This document shows positions 47,909 through 64,000 of a stretch of DNA of 64,000 nt, one piece after another. Source of the DNA: Colius striatus (taxonomy: Eukaryota > Chordata > Aves > Coliiformes > Coliidae); contig NC_084790.1 of NCBI RefSeq assembly GCF_028858725.1, positions 85,809,506 to 85,873,505 on the forward strand. Reading direction: 5' to 3'. Position numbers and translations under genes: made by a program. Under the pieces are notes generated by a model. The model was not told the origin of the DNA. It did not search any database and worked only from the letters and a program-made list of their open reading frames with translations. Numbering within the stretch: position 1 is the stretch's first letter; every line of letters begins with the position of its first letter.

Positions 47909-49982
47909 AGGCTGAGAAGCGTGGGTGGCTCTGGGTGCTGGAGCTGGAAGGTGAGGCATAGAGGTGGATCTCATACCCAACGTGGCACCTTGTTGAAGCA
48001 TGTCCAAGCCCTATTTCACAGAGCTCCCTTTGCTGCTTTTCTTGGGTTTTTCCCTCCTGGGACATGTAGGAAAGCCATGCAGACACTGAGTTCTTCAGCA
48101 TGGGCTTAGGAAACTCTGGTTCATCACCATAAAGCTCCAGTTTTGCTGGAGTTGTACCTCTTGCAGCCCCTTGGCTGCTCATCAGGTCCCAGCCTGACCT
48201 TAAACCTTCCATTGTGCTCCCTTTCCACAGCTGGATTGCAAGGCAGGTGTGGCCTTCCTGCACAGGGTGCACTTTCCTGCTGTCTTTGCAGAGCCTCAGG
48301 ATTTATTTACCTTCCTTTTCCCCTCCATTCCTTGTTTGTCATCTTTGCTTTTCTCCTTTTTTCCCCCCTGCTCCTTTGACTGTGGACTTTGCCTTGCTCC
48401 ACTTACTGACAGCAAGAGCAGCTTTCTCTGTTCGATCCTTGCGTGCAAAAGCCAGCATTAGATAATTGCTGGATGGAAGAGAGGCTGTAATTATTCTTGC
48501 TTCCAACTAAAGGAGCAGGCAGTGTTTGCCAAACTGCTCTGTAACTGCTGGCAGATGCTCTTTGGAGGGTATCCCTGCCCTGCCTACATCCCTTTGCACC
48601 GTCAGATGGTCCACACGTCTTTGTTTTAACCACTCACTCTTTCCCTCTTCAAAAAGCTACTCTGTGCTCAGTTCTCTACTACCTTTAATGGCTGATGGTT
48701 GTAAACCCATACAAAGCTCAGCATTTAGTGTCTTTTCCTGCTGCTACTGTGGGTAAGTTCTCCCAGACAGCAGGAGGGTACAGCTGGCACGGCTGATGCT
48801 TGGGGTGTGCAGAGCACCGGTGGGGGGGTTAACAAGGCTGCTCAGGTGATTAAGGGCTGTAACAGAGGCATTATTCTGGCATGAAGAACACAACAGGAGC
48901 AGCCCCATGGTCGTTTTATTTCCCCCCTGTGAGAAGCACCAGGGAACTAGTTGGTCATCTGAGACATCCCTGTGCAAGCTCACAGCCCAAGCTGGTCCCC
49001 GTAGGTTTCCCTGGGGTCAGAAGGAACTGGTGGTCCCTTTGTTGGGTAGCACAGGACGTCGTTCTGCACATGGGTCGTGTGTGGAAGAGAAGGCGCAGCA
49101 AAATGAGGTGTCAGGAGGTGTTTGAGAGAAGGACAGGGCCGAGGTCAGGAAGGAGAAGGGGTCCCTGTTCCTCTGAGATTCATAAACATCTGCAAGGAGA
49201 TGCAGGAGGTTGAAAGCTTTGATTAGCTCATCATCTGGAAACAAAGTAAAGCCCAGCTGTTTCCTAACACTTTGTTCATTTTGCTCAGTTCTGTTTAAAA
49301 GTTAAGTAGTAGCAGGTGGAAAACCAGAGTGTTTTATCTAGAGAGTTTTGAACCCTCTCTTCCCCACTGGAACATCTGTGAGAAGTGATCTTTTGCCTGT
49401 GGCCATCTCTGCAGGATCATGTGCCACAAGAAAGTGACATTTTTGTCAGGAAAATCCCCAAAATATTGATATCGTCTGGCTAAATCTGCATCCTCGTCCT
49501 CAGCAGACGTGGGGATTTGCTTGTTGCACTGTTGCCAGCAGTGGGGTGGGAGTTTCTGCCACCATGCCAGAAGCTTCCTCTGCTGCTTTGCTTTTCCTTA
49601 CAAACCAGGGCATCCTGTTGAGAGATTCCTTAATCTCTTAGCAAAGCCAGAACACAGGCTTTGAGGTATAAAAGTTGTGGTCCTGAGACGCTGTAACTCA
49701 CTGCTGTTGCTCACCTTGCTTCTGTTGGGTCCACATCCATTTCTGCCAGGTTCTTAACCCCAAGGCTGTTAGAGTCTTTGCATATTAATACAAGATGAAA
49801 GAAAGAACACCTTAAGTGTAATCTCATTCATATATAAATTTATGTATTCAATTTTACCCTTTCAAACACCACTGTAGGACTCTGCATCTGTCTCTACATG
49901 TATCTTGTTTGCACAGGAGAGTTCTTGGGTCTGTGAAACCACAGCCAGGGAAGGGCAAAGCTGAGGCTGGAAGCTGGCTGAT
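47909..49982. other. Probable intron; nothing recognised
   Basis: Single-copy DNA with pyrimidine-rich runs near 48300-48380 and an AT-rich patch near 49780-49860. No exon was found. Confidence 0.45.
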
Positions 49983-50515
49983 GGAATCACAGAATCATTT
50001 TAATTGGAAAAGACCTTTAAGCTCATCGAGTCCAAGCCCTCCCTTTACATTGCCAAGGCCACCACTAACCCATGGCTCTCAGCTCTATGGCTTTGCAATA
50101 TCTCCAGGGCTGGGGACTCCCCCACCTCACTGGGCAGCCTGGGACAGGGGCTGACAGCTCTTTAAGTGAAAAAGTTCCTCCCCAACTCCAGTATAAACCT
50201 CCCCTGGTGCAATTTGACCCCATTTCCTCTTGTTCTATCACTTGTTATGAGCAGAAACCAACCCCCTCCTCACTCCAGCCTCCTGTCAGGGAGTTGCCGA
50301 GTGTGCTCCTGTCTCCCCTCAGGCTCCTCTTCTCCAGGCTCAACACCCCCATTCCCTCAGCCCCTCCCCAGCACCCTTGTGCTCCAGCCCCTTCCCCAGC
50401 TCTGTGCCCGGCTCTGGCCATGCTGCAGCCCCTCAGTGTCCCTGTGGCAGTGAGTGAGGGGCCCAGCACTGACACAGCCCTGGAGCTGCAGCCTCCCCAG
50501 GGCCCAGCACAGGGG
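49983..50515 (-). mobile_element. CR1 LINE fragment, older subfamily
   Basis: Reversed tail (ggaatcacagaatcatttta) followed by the same block shared with 46465-47180 and 58356-59180. Confidence 0.92.
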
Positions 50516-52150
50516 ATACTCTGCAGGGAACAACTGTTAAACTGGGGCAGATGGGGAAAGTATTTTTGCACTGTCTGGGTGCTGAGTGCATGCTTATGAA
50601 GGCTGTAGTGAGAGATGGAGTCTGTTCCTGTTCTCCCACTGTGTCCCCCCACCCCTGTGTTCATCAGCAGCAAAGCAGAAGGATGGCTGCCTGTGCCGAC
50701 CAGCTCTCAGCAGAGTCATGGGGTGCCTGAGCTGTGGTCACAGACACTGCTGGGGGGTGGTAAATCCCTGCAGCCAACACCACAGCTTTCGTCCATCTTC
50801 ATGAAGATGCTCTCCTTCTTCCCCCAGCACACTGAAGGGGAAATGAGCCCTCTCATTAGCTGCTTGTGCACTCCAGGCTGAGCAACGCCAGTGAATCTCT
50901 CTGTAAAGGCACTGGGGATGGTGTGGGTCGCTCCACGAGGGAAGGGGCTGGCAGCTCCCCGTGACTGCAGGCACGGAGCCAGCGGCATCCCCTTGCTGCT
51001 GCCCAGGTTTGCTGGGGGACCCCAACTTCAGGGGGTGTCCCACAGTTTTTAAAGCTCTTTGCAAAACCAGCCACGGTGTCACACCCTCGTTTGCTCAAGC
51101 AGTTTTGGTTTTCAGAAGCTGAAAAAGCTCGTTGTCTCTGCCCTCAGCTGCTTCCCTGGGAGGGTTCATACCCCAGTGGGCTGCTACCGTGCTCTCCTTG
51201 TGATGTGCTTGACATTGGCAGGCAGAGGCACAGTGTGCTCCTGAATCTTTGCTTTCTGCAAATTGCTCTGCAACATTTCCAGACGGTTTAAAATGATGAA
51301 AACAAGAAAGAAAGAAAGTTACAGGCTTCTGTGCAAGGCGAATGGGAAAGGAAGTATTAGCTGTCTGAAAAGTGCTGGTAATGATGCATGCTCTTGGAGG
51401 AGGATAACTAACGCGCCTACAAAAGGTCACAGTTTTGCTCATGGTTACCCTTCAGTGAGCCATTTACGTTGGCAGGGCGTAGGCAGTGCTGTTATCAAAT
51501 TAATCCATCTCCTCTTTTCTCCCAGGAGCTGGGCTGAGACCTGCTGAGGGATAACCAGGCTCTGCAGGGGCACGGTGCTTGGCTTCACCAGCGAAAGAGG
51601 TACAGGGGGGAAGGTGTTGGGACTGCAAACGTGGAACCTTTCCGTGCTGAGTGCAGCTGGTAGAGTGAGTTTGGGCTTGCAAAACATTTGCTGCCATCGA
51701 GATTTCTATCTGCTGATGGGGAAGATGGGGTTTGCCTCCACCGAGAAGGGAGCACTGAGAGGGGCAAAGCTTTGCTGACTGCTGGGGAGCCTGGACAGTG
51801 CCTGGATGCACTTCACTGGTGGGGAAAACGCTCTTAAAACGTGTGGGCAGGGAAGGTTTCGGGCAGTGGAGGGCCCATGGGTCTGCTCTGGGCTCTGCCC
51901 CACGTTGTGGCTCGCCAGCTGCACCGGCACTGAGGTGCTGGGGATGTGGGGCTGGGCATCCAGCTGCATCGCCTGCCCTGCGCTTCAGCATCACCTTGGG
52001 GACATCAGAGAAGGAAAACAAGAAAGTGGCTGCAAAATGTAGCAGCACTGATCTTGTAGTCTCAAGAAGAAGAACCTTCCTGTTTTGCTAGAGACCTCTG
52101 GGCTGTGTTTGTCTGGCAAAGACTCTTCCACCGCTTGGTTCCTCGCTCAG
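50516..52150. other. End of probable MAPK4 intron 1
   Basis: No repeat or exon is recognised. It ends in a good acceptor, a pyrimidine-rich tract (ccgcttggttcctcgctcag) with AG at 52149-52150, which is my preferred start for the MAPK4 start-codon exon. A second possible acceptor has AG at 52219-52220. Confidence 0.4.
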
Positions 52151-53690
<1,540 letters not shown>

Positions 53691-54236
53691 GAACTTGCAA
53701 TAGAGCATAGTGGCTGCACTGTGGTAGATATGCCCAGGAGAAAGGGGTCCTTGAGGCTGTTAGAGCTGTGAGCCTTGCTGGAGTGTTCACTGTTGGGGTG
53801 GTCACCGTCCCTGCCTCAAGCCAGGATGGGTTGAGCTCTGCCCAACATTCCTGAGGGTTTTCCAGTGCTGCAAAGCAGTGAGCAGGGCACACGAAAGCTT
53901 CAAGTGCCATTCAAATGTCTTTCATTGCTTTATATCATAAATGTCAAAGATGTACTCAGGCATTTTATTCTATCCCAGCAATGCTCTGTGGGGAGGTATG
54001 CATTTGCTTGCTTTACTTAAATGACTGAGCTCTATGTTTCTTCCTTTGCTGCTTTTGTAAAACACCAGCTGCTGTTCAGCCCTGAAGTGGAAGCCCATGG
54101 AAAGAGTATCTGGCTCTTGCACAGCCACTCTGCTGTCTTTGTCTTCACTTCTGTGCCAACCTGCTCCTTAAAAACCCAACTCTGAATTACACTCAGTTAA
54201 TCATGGGGAAAGAGGGGTGAGTCTGTGAGATACAGC
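53691..54236. other. MAPK4 intron, unique sequence
   Basis: No exon or repeat is recognised. Confidence 0.5.
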
Positions 54237-54362
54237 CACAGAATCACAGAATGTTAATGGATGAAAGGGACCTGTAAAGGTCATCCAGTCCAACTCCCCT
54301 GCCAGAGTAGGACCACTTAGAGTAGGTCACGCAGGACCACCTAGAGTAGGTCACATCACCCA
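54237..54362 (-). mobile_element. Short CR1 fragment with internal duplication
   Basis: Reversed tail (cacagaatcacagaatgtta) followed by about 100 bp of 3' UTR. The segment GGACCACNTAGAGTAGGTCAC occurs twice in tandem (about 54309-54354). Confidence 0.88.
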
Positions 54363-57300
54363 CTCTGGCTGAGGTAGAGAAGGAGAGACGAGGAATGAAC
54401 CAAAATGCAGGAAAATAAATACCAGCTCTTGAGTAGGGGAAATTATCCACTTCTTGCTAGGGATGTCTTTGGGATTGAGTCAGTTTTCATCTCCTGCTGC
54501 TGTCACCGCTGTGCTTGTGCTGAGGTTTAAGTACACTTTGCATTCTCGATGAGTTTCTATAGGCTCTCATTTGGACACTCTTGTGTGAGGAGGCAGGGAA
54601 GGGGAGAGGCAAAAGGATGGCCAGATGACAGTTTTGTGATCATGAAGCTGAGGCTTTGTTTATTCTGATTTCGAGTCTGGGGTTTGGGGAGAAACAAGAG
54701 CCTAGGGGAAGAGAGGGTTGCAAGGGACACTGAGGAGTGAGTGCTGGGTTTTTGTCACTGCTGCCTGCCTCTCCTGTGCTCCCATCCTCACTGATTATTT
54801 GTTACCCAGCTCAGGAAGAGGCTCCTGGCTTTTTCAGTGTATAGTGTTTTGGGTCTTTTAAGTTAAGTGCATTCTTTTCCCAAGGGAAGGAAAGCTCCCA
54901 GAGAAGACCCCTGCAAACGAGTCAGTGCTCCATAAACACAGAAGTCACTGATTTAATGAGCATCATCTTGCTAGAGACTGCAGGATCAGGGTAGCAGTCA
55001 CCTGTCCATGTCTGCTGCAGAATTACTGTTATTTCTAAGCAGTTCTCTGCTGCTTTAATAACAGCCAGTGCAGTGGGAAGAAGCTGTTAAGAGCTGTGTC
55101 TTTGTGGTGGAATGTAGCTTTGCCTTTTCATGAGCATCCTCTGATTCTTCCCAGGGATGGGAAGCTGGAGCATCAGTGCAAAAAAAACCCCACCAAACCC
55201 AGCAGGTCACCACTGTGCAGGGTGACCTGGCTGCTACTCTGAAAATAGCACCAGAGATAATGTCAGTTATTTGTACACCCTGGCAGTGGGGAGGACTGTG
55301 TTTGCTGATGCCGGGTGATGGGCACTGTGAAGGCAGAGGTACCACGGCAGGGCTTGGAAGGGGCTTGGCTCAGTCCTGCCTTTGATTTCCAGCTCTTCTC
55401 AGATGACTCAGAAAAATCAATTCCTTTCTGTATTTCTCTTTTCAGCCTCCTCTTTCCTCAAGGACTCATCCAGATTTATAAGCTCTTTGCTCTGTGCTCT
55501 CACAGAAAACATCAGCAAGAGGGAGAGGACCAGGGCATTGCTGTCTGAAGCTGCTGAGCCTCCACCCCATGCCTGACTGGCACTGAGCAGAGCAGGAAGC
55601 CTTACACCCCAAATTTTGGTGCTCCTAGCAGGTGCTTAATGCAGAGCCATCCAAAAGCAGATGAAATGCTGCTCTCTGGGTAATTAAGTGCTGTAAGGAC
55701 ACAGTAGATCCAAACCCAGTGCAGAGCTACACCTCGAGCGTAGTGTTTTCTTGCATGTCTTTGTGGCGAGGAAGGGTCGTCTTAAACACTTGGATTTCTC
55801 TTTCCCCTTAGGGTGTTTTCCATCTGCAATGTCCTTACACTGATGGCTGGGTTCTGCTAGTGCAAAGAAAAACCCCAGCAGGTTGTGTGCTCTTCTCAGA
55901 AAGGTCGCAGCTCTTCTGACCCACTGTTTCTCAACCCCCAAACCATCCCGCTGAGTGTTAAAGATGGCAAATAATAACTGCAGGACACTGTGAGCAGAGT
56001 TTTAAACACGGCTTAGGAACACACAGACCACCTAAATAACAGCCCTTGCTTGGCAATGTGTCCTGTTTATGTGGCTTGCAGCAGGCAGCCGTTTAATGAG
56101 ATGGGAAAGGGGCAGCTCTCCAGCCCCAGGAGATGCCCTGGGACACAGCGGGGTGTTGGCCTTCACCAGCTTCGAAGTAGAGCAGCTCCAACTCTGTTTC
56201 TCACCATTTGGCTGGTGTTTTGTGCTCAGATGCCTTTCTCTGTGTGATAGAGCAGCGCAGGGGCATCTGTTTGCTTGAAACTTCTCTGGAACAGACAAGA
56301 TGAGTTGCAAGCTGCCGAAGTCATGTCCAGATCAGGGTCTACACCTTGACAGGCTGCTTAGATTGCTTAAGTGTGAGCCCTGCCTCAGATAAAAATGCTT
56401 CTAAGCTCCCTGGGTACACACATACTTGCAGAAATCTCTTTGAGGCACAGAATATCAGGTCCAGGAGGCGAGGACTCCAGGGAGATGATCCTGTGCATCC
56501 CTGTCCCTCTCAGTCACCCCGTCTCTTCCTCCTTGCTCTCGTCATCCAGCCTTGCAGGCTCCTTTCTCTTCCTTCTTACTACTCTTTATCCCTGGGAGCT
56601 GCTAATCCTGCTGTTCATCCCTCTAAAACATGTGCACATTAATCTCTGTCCCCTTAGTTGCTGCTGTTTGGGCTGTGAACGCCTTACCTTGCATCTTGGT
56701 GTCCAAATGGTGAGTGGGAGAGCGTTAGAGATGAAGAGCTGAGGCAGCTCTGGCCTCCATGAAGTCCTTATCCCTTTGCAAACAGACAAAGCTGAAACCA
56801 CCTTTTTTTCAGGAAACACCTCCTTACTGAATGCAGTCATCTCAGCTTTGTCAGAGGAGACCTGTGCCTTACACTCTCCATCTGCAGCCTCCTGGTCCTG
56901 CCTGCCTCACACTTCACTGCGTTCCCCTCAGGGTCCAGCCTCTCTGCATCTCTTCAGAGGCTGCTTGGGTGTGTTTAGCTGCCCAACTGCCAGTCCATCC
57001 CCACTTTTATGCCCTAATAGATGTGTCTTTGGCTTCAAATGAGAGTCTAGATGTCTCTGCACAAAGTTTGGAGGGAGTGTAGAAGTGAGATGCTGTCCTC
57101 CCTTGAGCACCCTCAGCTCCTGGTGAGAAGGAGAGATGGGACAGCAGGGAGGCAGCAAAGTCAAGCATTAAAGATTGGGATAAATACCAATGAATGTCTA
57201 GACTTAAAAATAACAAACGTTTCAGAGGGCAGACCCAGCCCTGGCTGAGTATCTCATGTGGCACGTTGCCCAGTGCTGGTCAGAGAGGAGCTGTTGGGCT

Positions 57301-58355
57301 GTGTGGTCCTGTCTGGAGAAGACAACCCACGTGCCTGCTCTGTGAGGATGTGGAGGCTCGATGGATCTCCTTACTTAGATGATGAGACAGCGAAGCAAGA
57401 TAATCCTCAGCCTCCCATGATGTAAAAAAGAGTCAGATTACCTCATCTAGGGGCTCTACCCGGTGCCCCAAAGTGTGGGGGGCATCTGCATGGGGCTGCC
57501 AGGGAACCCTCTTCCCCTTTGCCTATTTGCAACATTAATTACAGAACTAATTGGCAGGAAATCCACTCTAAGGAGGGTGCAGCAGCCCTTTTAGGGAGAG
57601 ACCTTGTGGTAAATGGTTTCCAGAACATCTTCAAACCTTTGAAGTCCTCCCTTCATTTTGTACTTGCTGCTCAGTGCAAACACAATAGCTTCCAGTTTAT
57701 CCAGTACAATAACAAAGTTCCCAGGAGAGTCATCATGAGAAGGTCTTCAAAGGAGTCAGGGATGTGGGACGTTGCTCCATAGTTGTCCTGGAGGGGACCA
57801 CCCATCACGTCGAGCCCTCAGGTGCAGGGAGCACTGACCCTCCCTGCTGTCACCCTGACCCCCTTGGCTCTCCTTTTCTGTCCTCTGATGAGAGCTCGTG
57901 GTGATCTGTGGTGGTGAAATGAACGCACTCTGTCATCCCAGCACGACATCCCACCCCTGTTCGTGGCTGTGGATGGAGGTGTGGAATCGCAGACTGGGGC
58001 TGGGTCTTGCTGTGGTTACAGTCCACAGGCAGCTGCTCTGCACCTCTGTAGCTTTTGGAGCGCTTTTTTGAGTGAAGGGTGGATTTTGGTGTGTGATGTG
58101 CTCAGGAGAGGCTGCGATGTTAGGAGCTCCTGGTTTGCAGTAGATGGCAGGCTGAATTTTGGCATCCAGCTCAGGGAGACGTGCCCTTGGTCTCTCCAGC
58201 TCTGAAGAGGAGCTCTGGACTTGGGTAAGGATTGTTTCAGAGCACTGGTGGGTCGTCTTATGCTGCCCAGGTACTGCTGTGCTGTGGCAGCTCCCCTCGG
58301 CTGCGACACCGGGATGCAGCAGGAGCTGCACCCATCTGAAAGTGTTTCTGCTGGT
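54363..58355. other. MAPK4 intron, about 4 kb without repeats
   Basis: Single-copy DNA. I saw no additional exon, and MAPK4 reading continues only at 61863. Confidence 0.5.
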
Positions 58356-59180
58356 AGAATCACAGAATCGTTTTGGTTGGAAAAGACCTTTAATATCATT
58401 GAGTCCAAGCCCTCCCCTCACCCTGCCAAGCCCACCACTAACCCACAGCCCTCAGCACCTCAGCTCCATGGCTTTGCAATATCTATAGGGATGGGACTCC
58501 CCCATCTCCCTGGGCAGCCCATTCCAATGCTTAATAACCCTCTTGGTGAAAAAGTTCTTCCCTCTGATTCTGTGTAAACCTCCCCTGGCACAACTGGAGA
58601 GCGTTTTCTATTGTTCTGTCACTCATTACTTGGGAACAGAGACCAACCCCCATCTCCCTGCAGCCTCCTGTCAGGGAGTGTCAGAGAGTGCTGCTGTCTC
58701 CCCTCAGGCTCCTCTTCTCCAGGCTCAACACCCCCATTCCCTCAGCCCCTCCCCAGCCCCTTGTGCTCCAGCCCCTTCCCCAGCTCTGTGCCCGGCTCTG
58801 GCCACGCTGCAGCCCCTCAGTGTCCCTGTGGCAGTGAGTGAGGGGCCCAGCACTGACACAGCCCTGGAGCTGCAGCCTCCCCAGGGCCCAGCACAGGGGA
58901 CAATCCCTGCCCTGGTCCTGCTGATCCCAGACAGGCTGCTCTTGGCCTTCTTGCCCCCCTGGGCACGCTGCTGGCTCCTATTCAGCCTCTGGCACCATGC
59001 CCCTCAGGCTCTCCAGCAGCTTTCCAGCCCCTCTGCCCCAGCCTGGAGCCAGGCCTGGGGTTGGTGTGGCACAAAGGCAAGACCCAGCACTTGGCCTTGT
59101 TGAACCTCATACAAGTTGCTTTGGTCCATGGCTCCAACCTGGCCAGAGCCCTCTGAAGAGCTTTCCTGCCCTCAAGCAGG
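58356..59180 (-). mobile_element. CR1 LINE fragment, about 0.8 kb, older subfamily
   Basis: Reversed tail (agaatcacagaatcgttttg) and the longest copy of the subfamily shared with 46465-47180 and 49983-50515. It extends further into CR1, to about 'gagctttcctgccctcaagc'. Confidence 0.9.
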
Positions 59181-63864
<4,684 letters not shown>

Positions 63865-64000
63865 CATAGAATCATAGAATGGTAGGAGCTGGAAGGGCCC
63901 TGCAGAGTTCACCCAGCCCAAGCTCCTGCTCAAGCAGGTTCCCCTGGCTCAGGGGGCACAGGAACGTGTCCGGGTGGGTTTGGAAACCTCCCGAGAAGGA
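63865..64000 (-). mobile_element. CR1 LINE 3' fragment, cut by window edge
   Basis: Reversed tail (catagaatcatagaatggta) and the beginning of the CR1 3' UTR. It continues past the window. Confidence 0.92.

Noticed and set aside
58543..59103. A 186-codon + strand frame, with similar ones at 46549-46932 and 50072-50599
   Set aside because: All three share the same peptide text because they are the antisense of one CR1 subfamily.

Overview
This is vertebrate nuclear DNA, almost certainly from a bird. About twenty fragments of CR1, the dominant avian LINE, lie in both orientations and are mostly truncated at the 5' end with the conserved 3' tail kept. There are also two avian-type solo LTRs and one GC-rich CpG-island promoter. 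Genes are sparse and split by long introns. The species cannot be fixed from the window. The human counterpart of this gene pair lies on 18q21, much of which I recall being on the avian Z chromosome, so Z linkage is likely but inferred.

Only two protein-coding genes are clearly recognisable, both on the + strand and in the same order as in human. At the left is the last coding exon of SKA1 (4769-4917), with its 3' UTR and an AATAAA signal at 5623. At the right are the first two coding exons of MAPK4/ERK4 (52363-52908 and 61863-62007). Together these encode residues 1-230 of the atypical MAP kinase, including the SEG activation motif and the SPR motif that replaces the usual APE. The rest of MAPK4 lies beyond the right edge and the rest of SKA1 beyond the left edge.

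Layout: 1-4768 is probably SKA1 intron with two CR1 pieces and a 993-bp solo LTR. 5.6-26.3 kb is intergenic, with a long but dead CR1 (11.1-12.7 kb), several short CR1s and one small exon-like open frame (7007-7099). 26.4-27.5 kb is a minisatellite with a 38-bp unit. It abuts a CpG island with a perfect CRE and a candidate first exon ending in a consensus splice donor (about 27.6 kb), which I take, by inference, to be the MAPK4 promoter. 27.7-52.1 kb would then be MAPK4 intron 1, holding a 650-bp solo LTR, a nested CR1 cluster and more CR1 copies. 52.1-62.0 kb holds the MAPK4 coding exons, with a CR1 inserted 65 bp after the first donor.

SKA1 (kinetochore-microtubule attachment) and MAPK4 (cytoplasmic kinase signalling) are neighbours by conserved synteny; nothing suggests a shared pathway. 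I found no CRISPR array, operon, tRNA, rRNA or novel multi-gene system. The points most worth checking are the minisatellite of TFAP2-like sites beside the promoter, two linked upstream ORFs before the MAPK4 start, and the unassigned exon-like frame near 7.0 kb.
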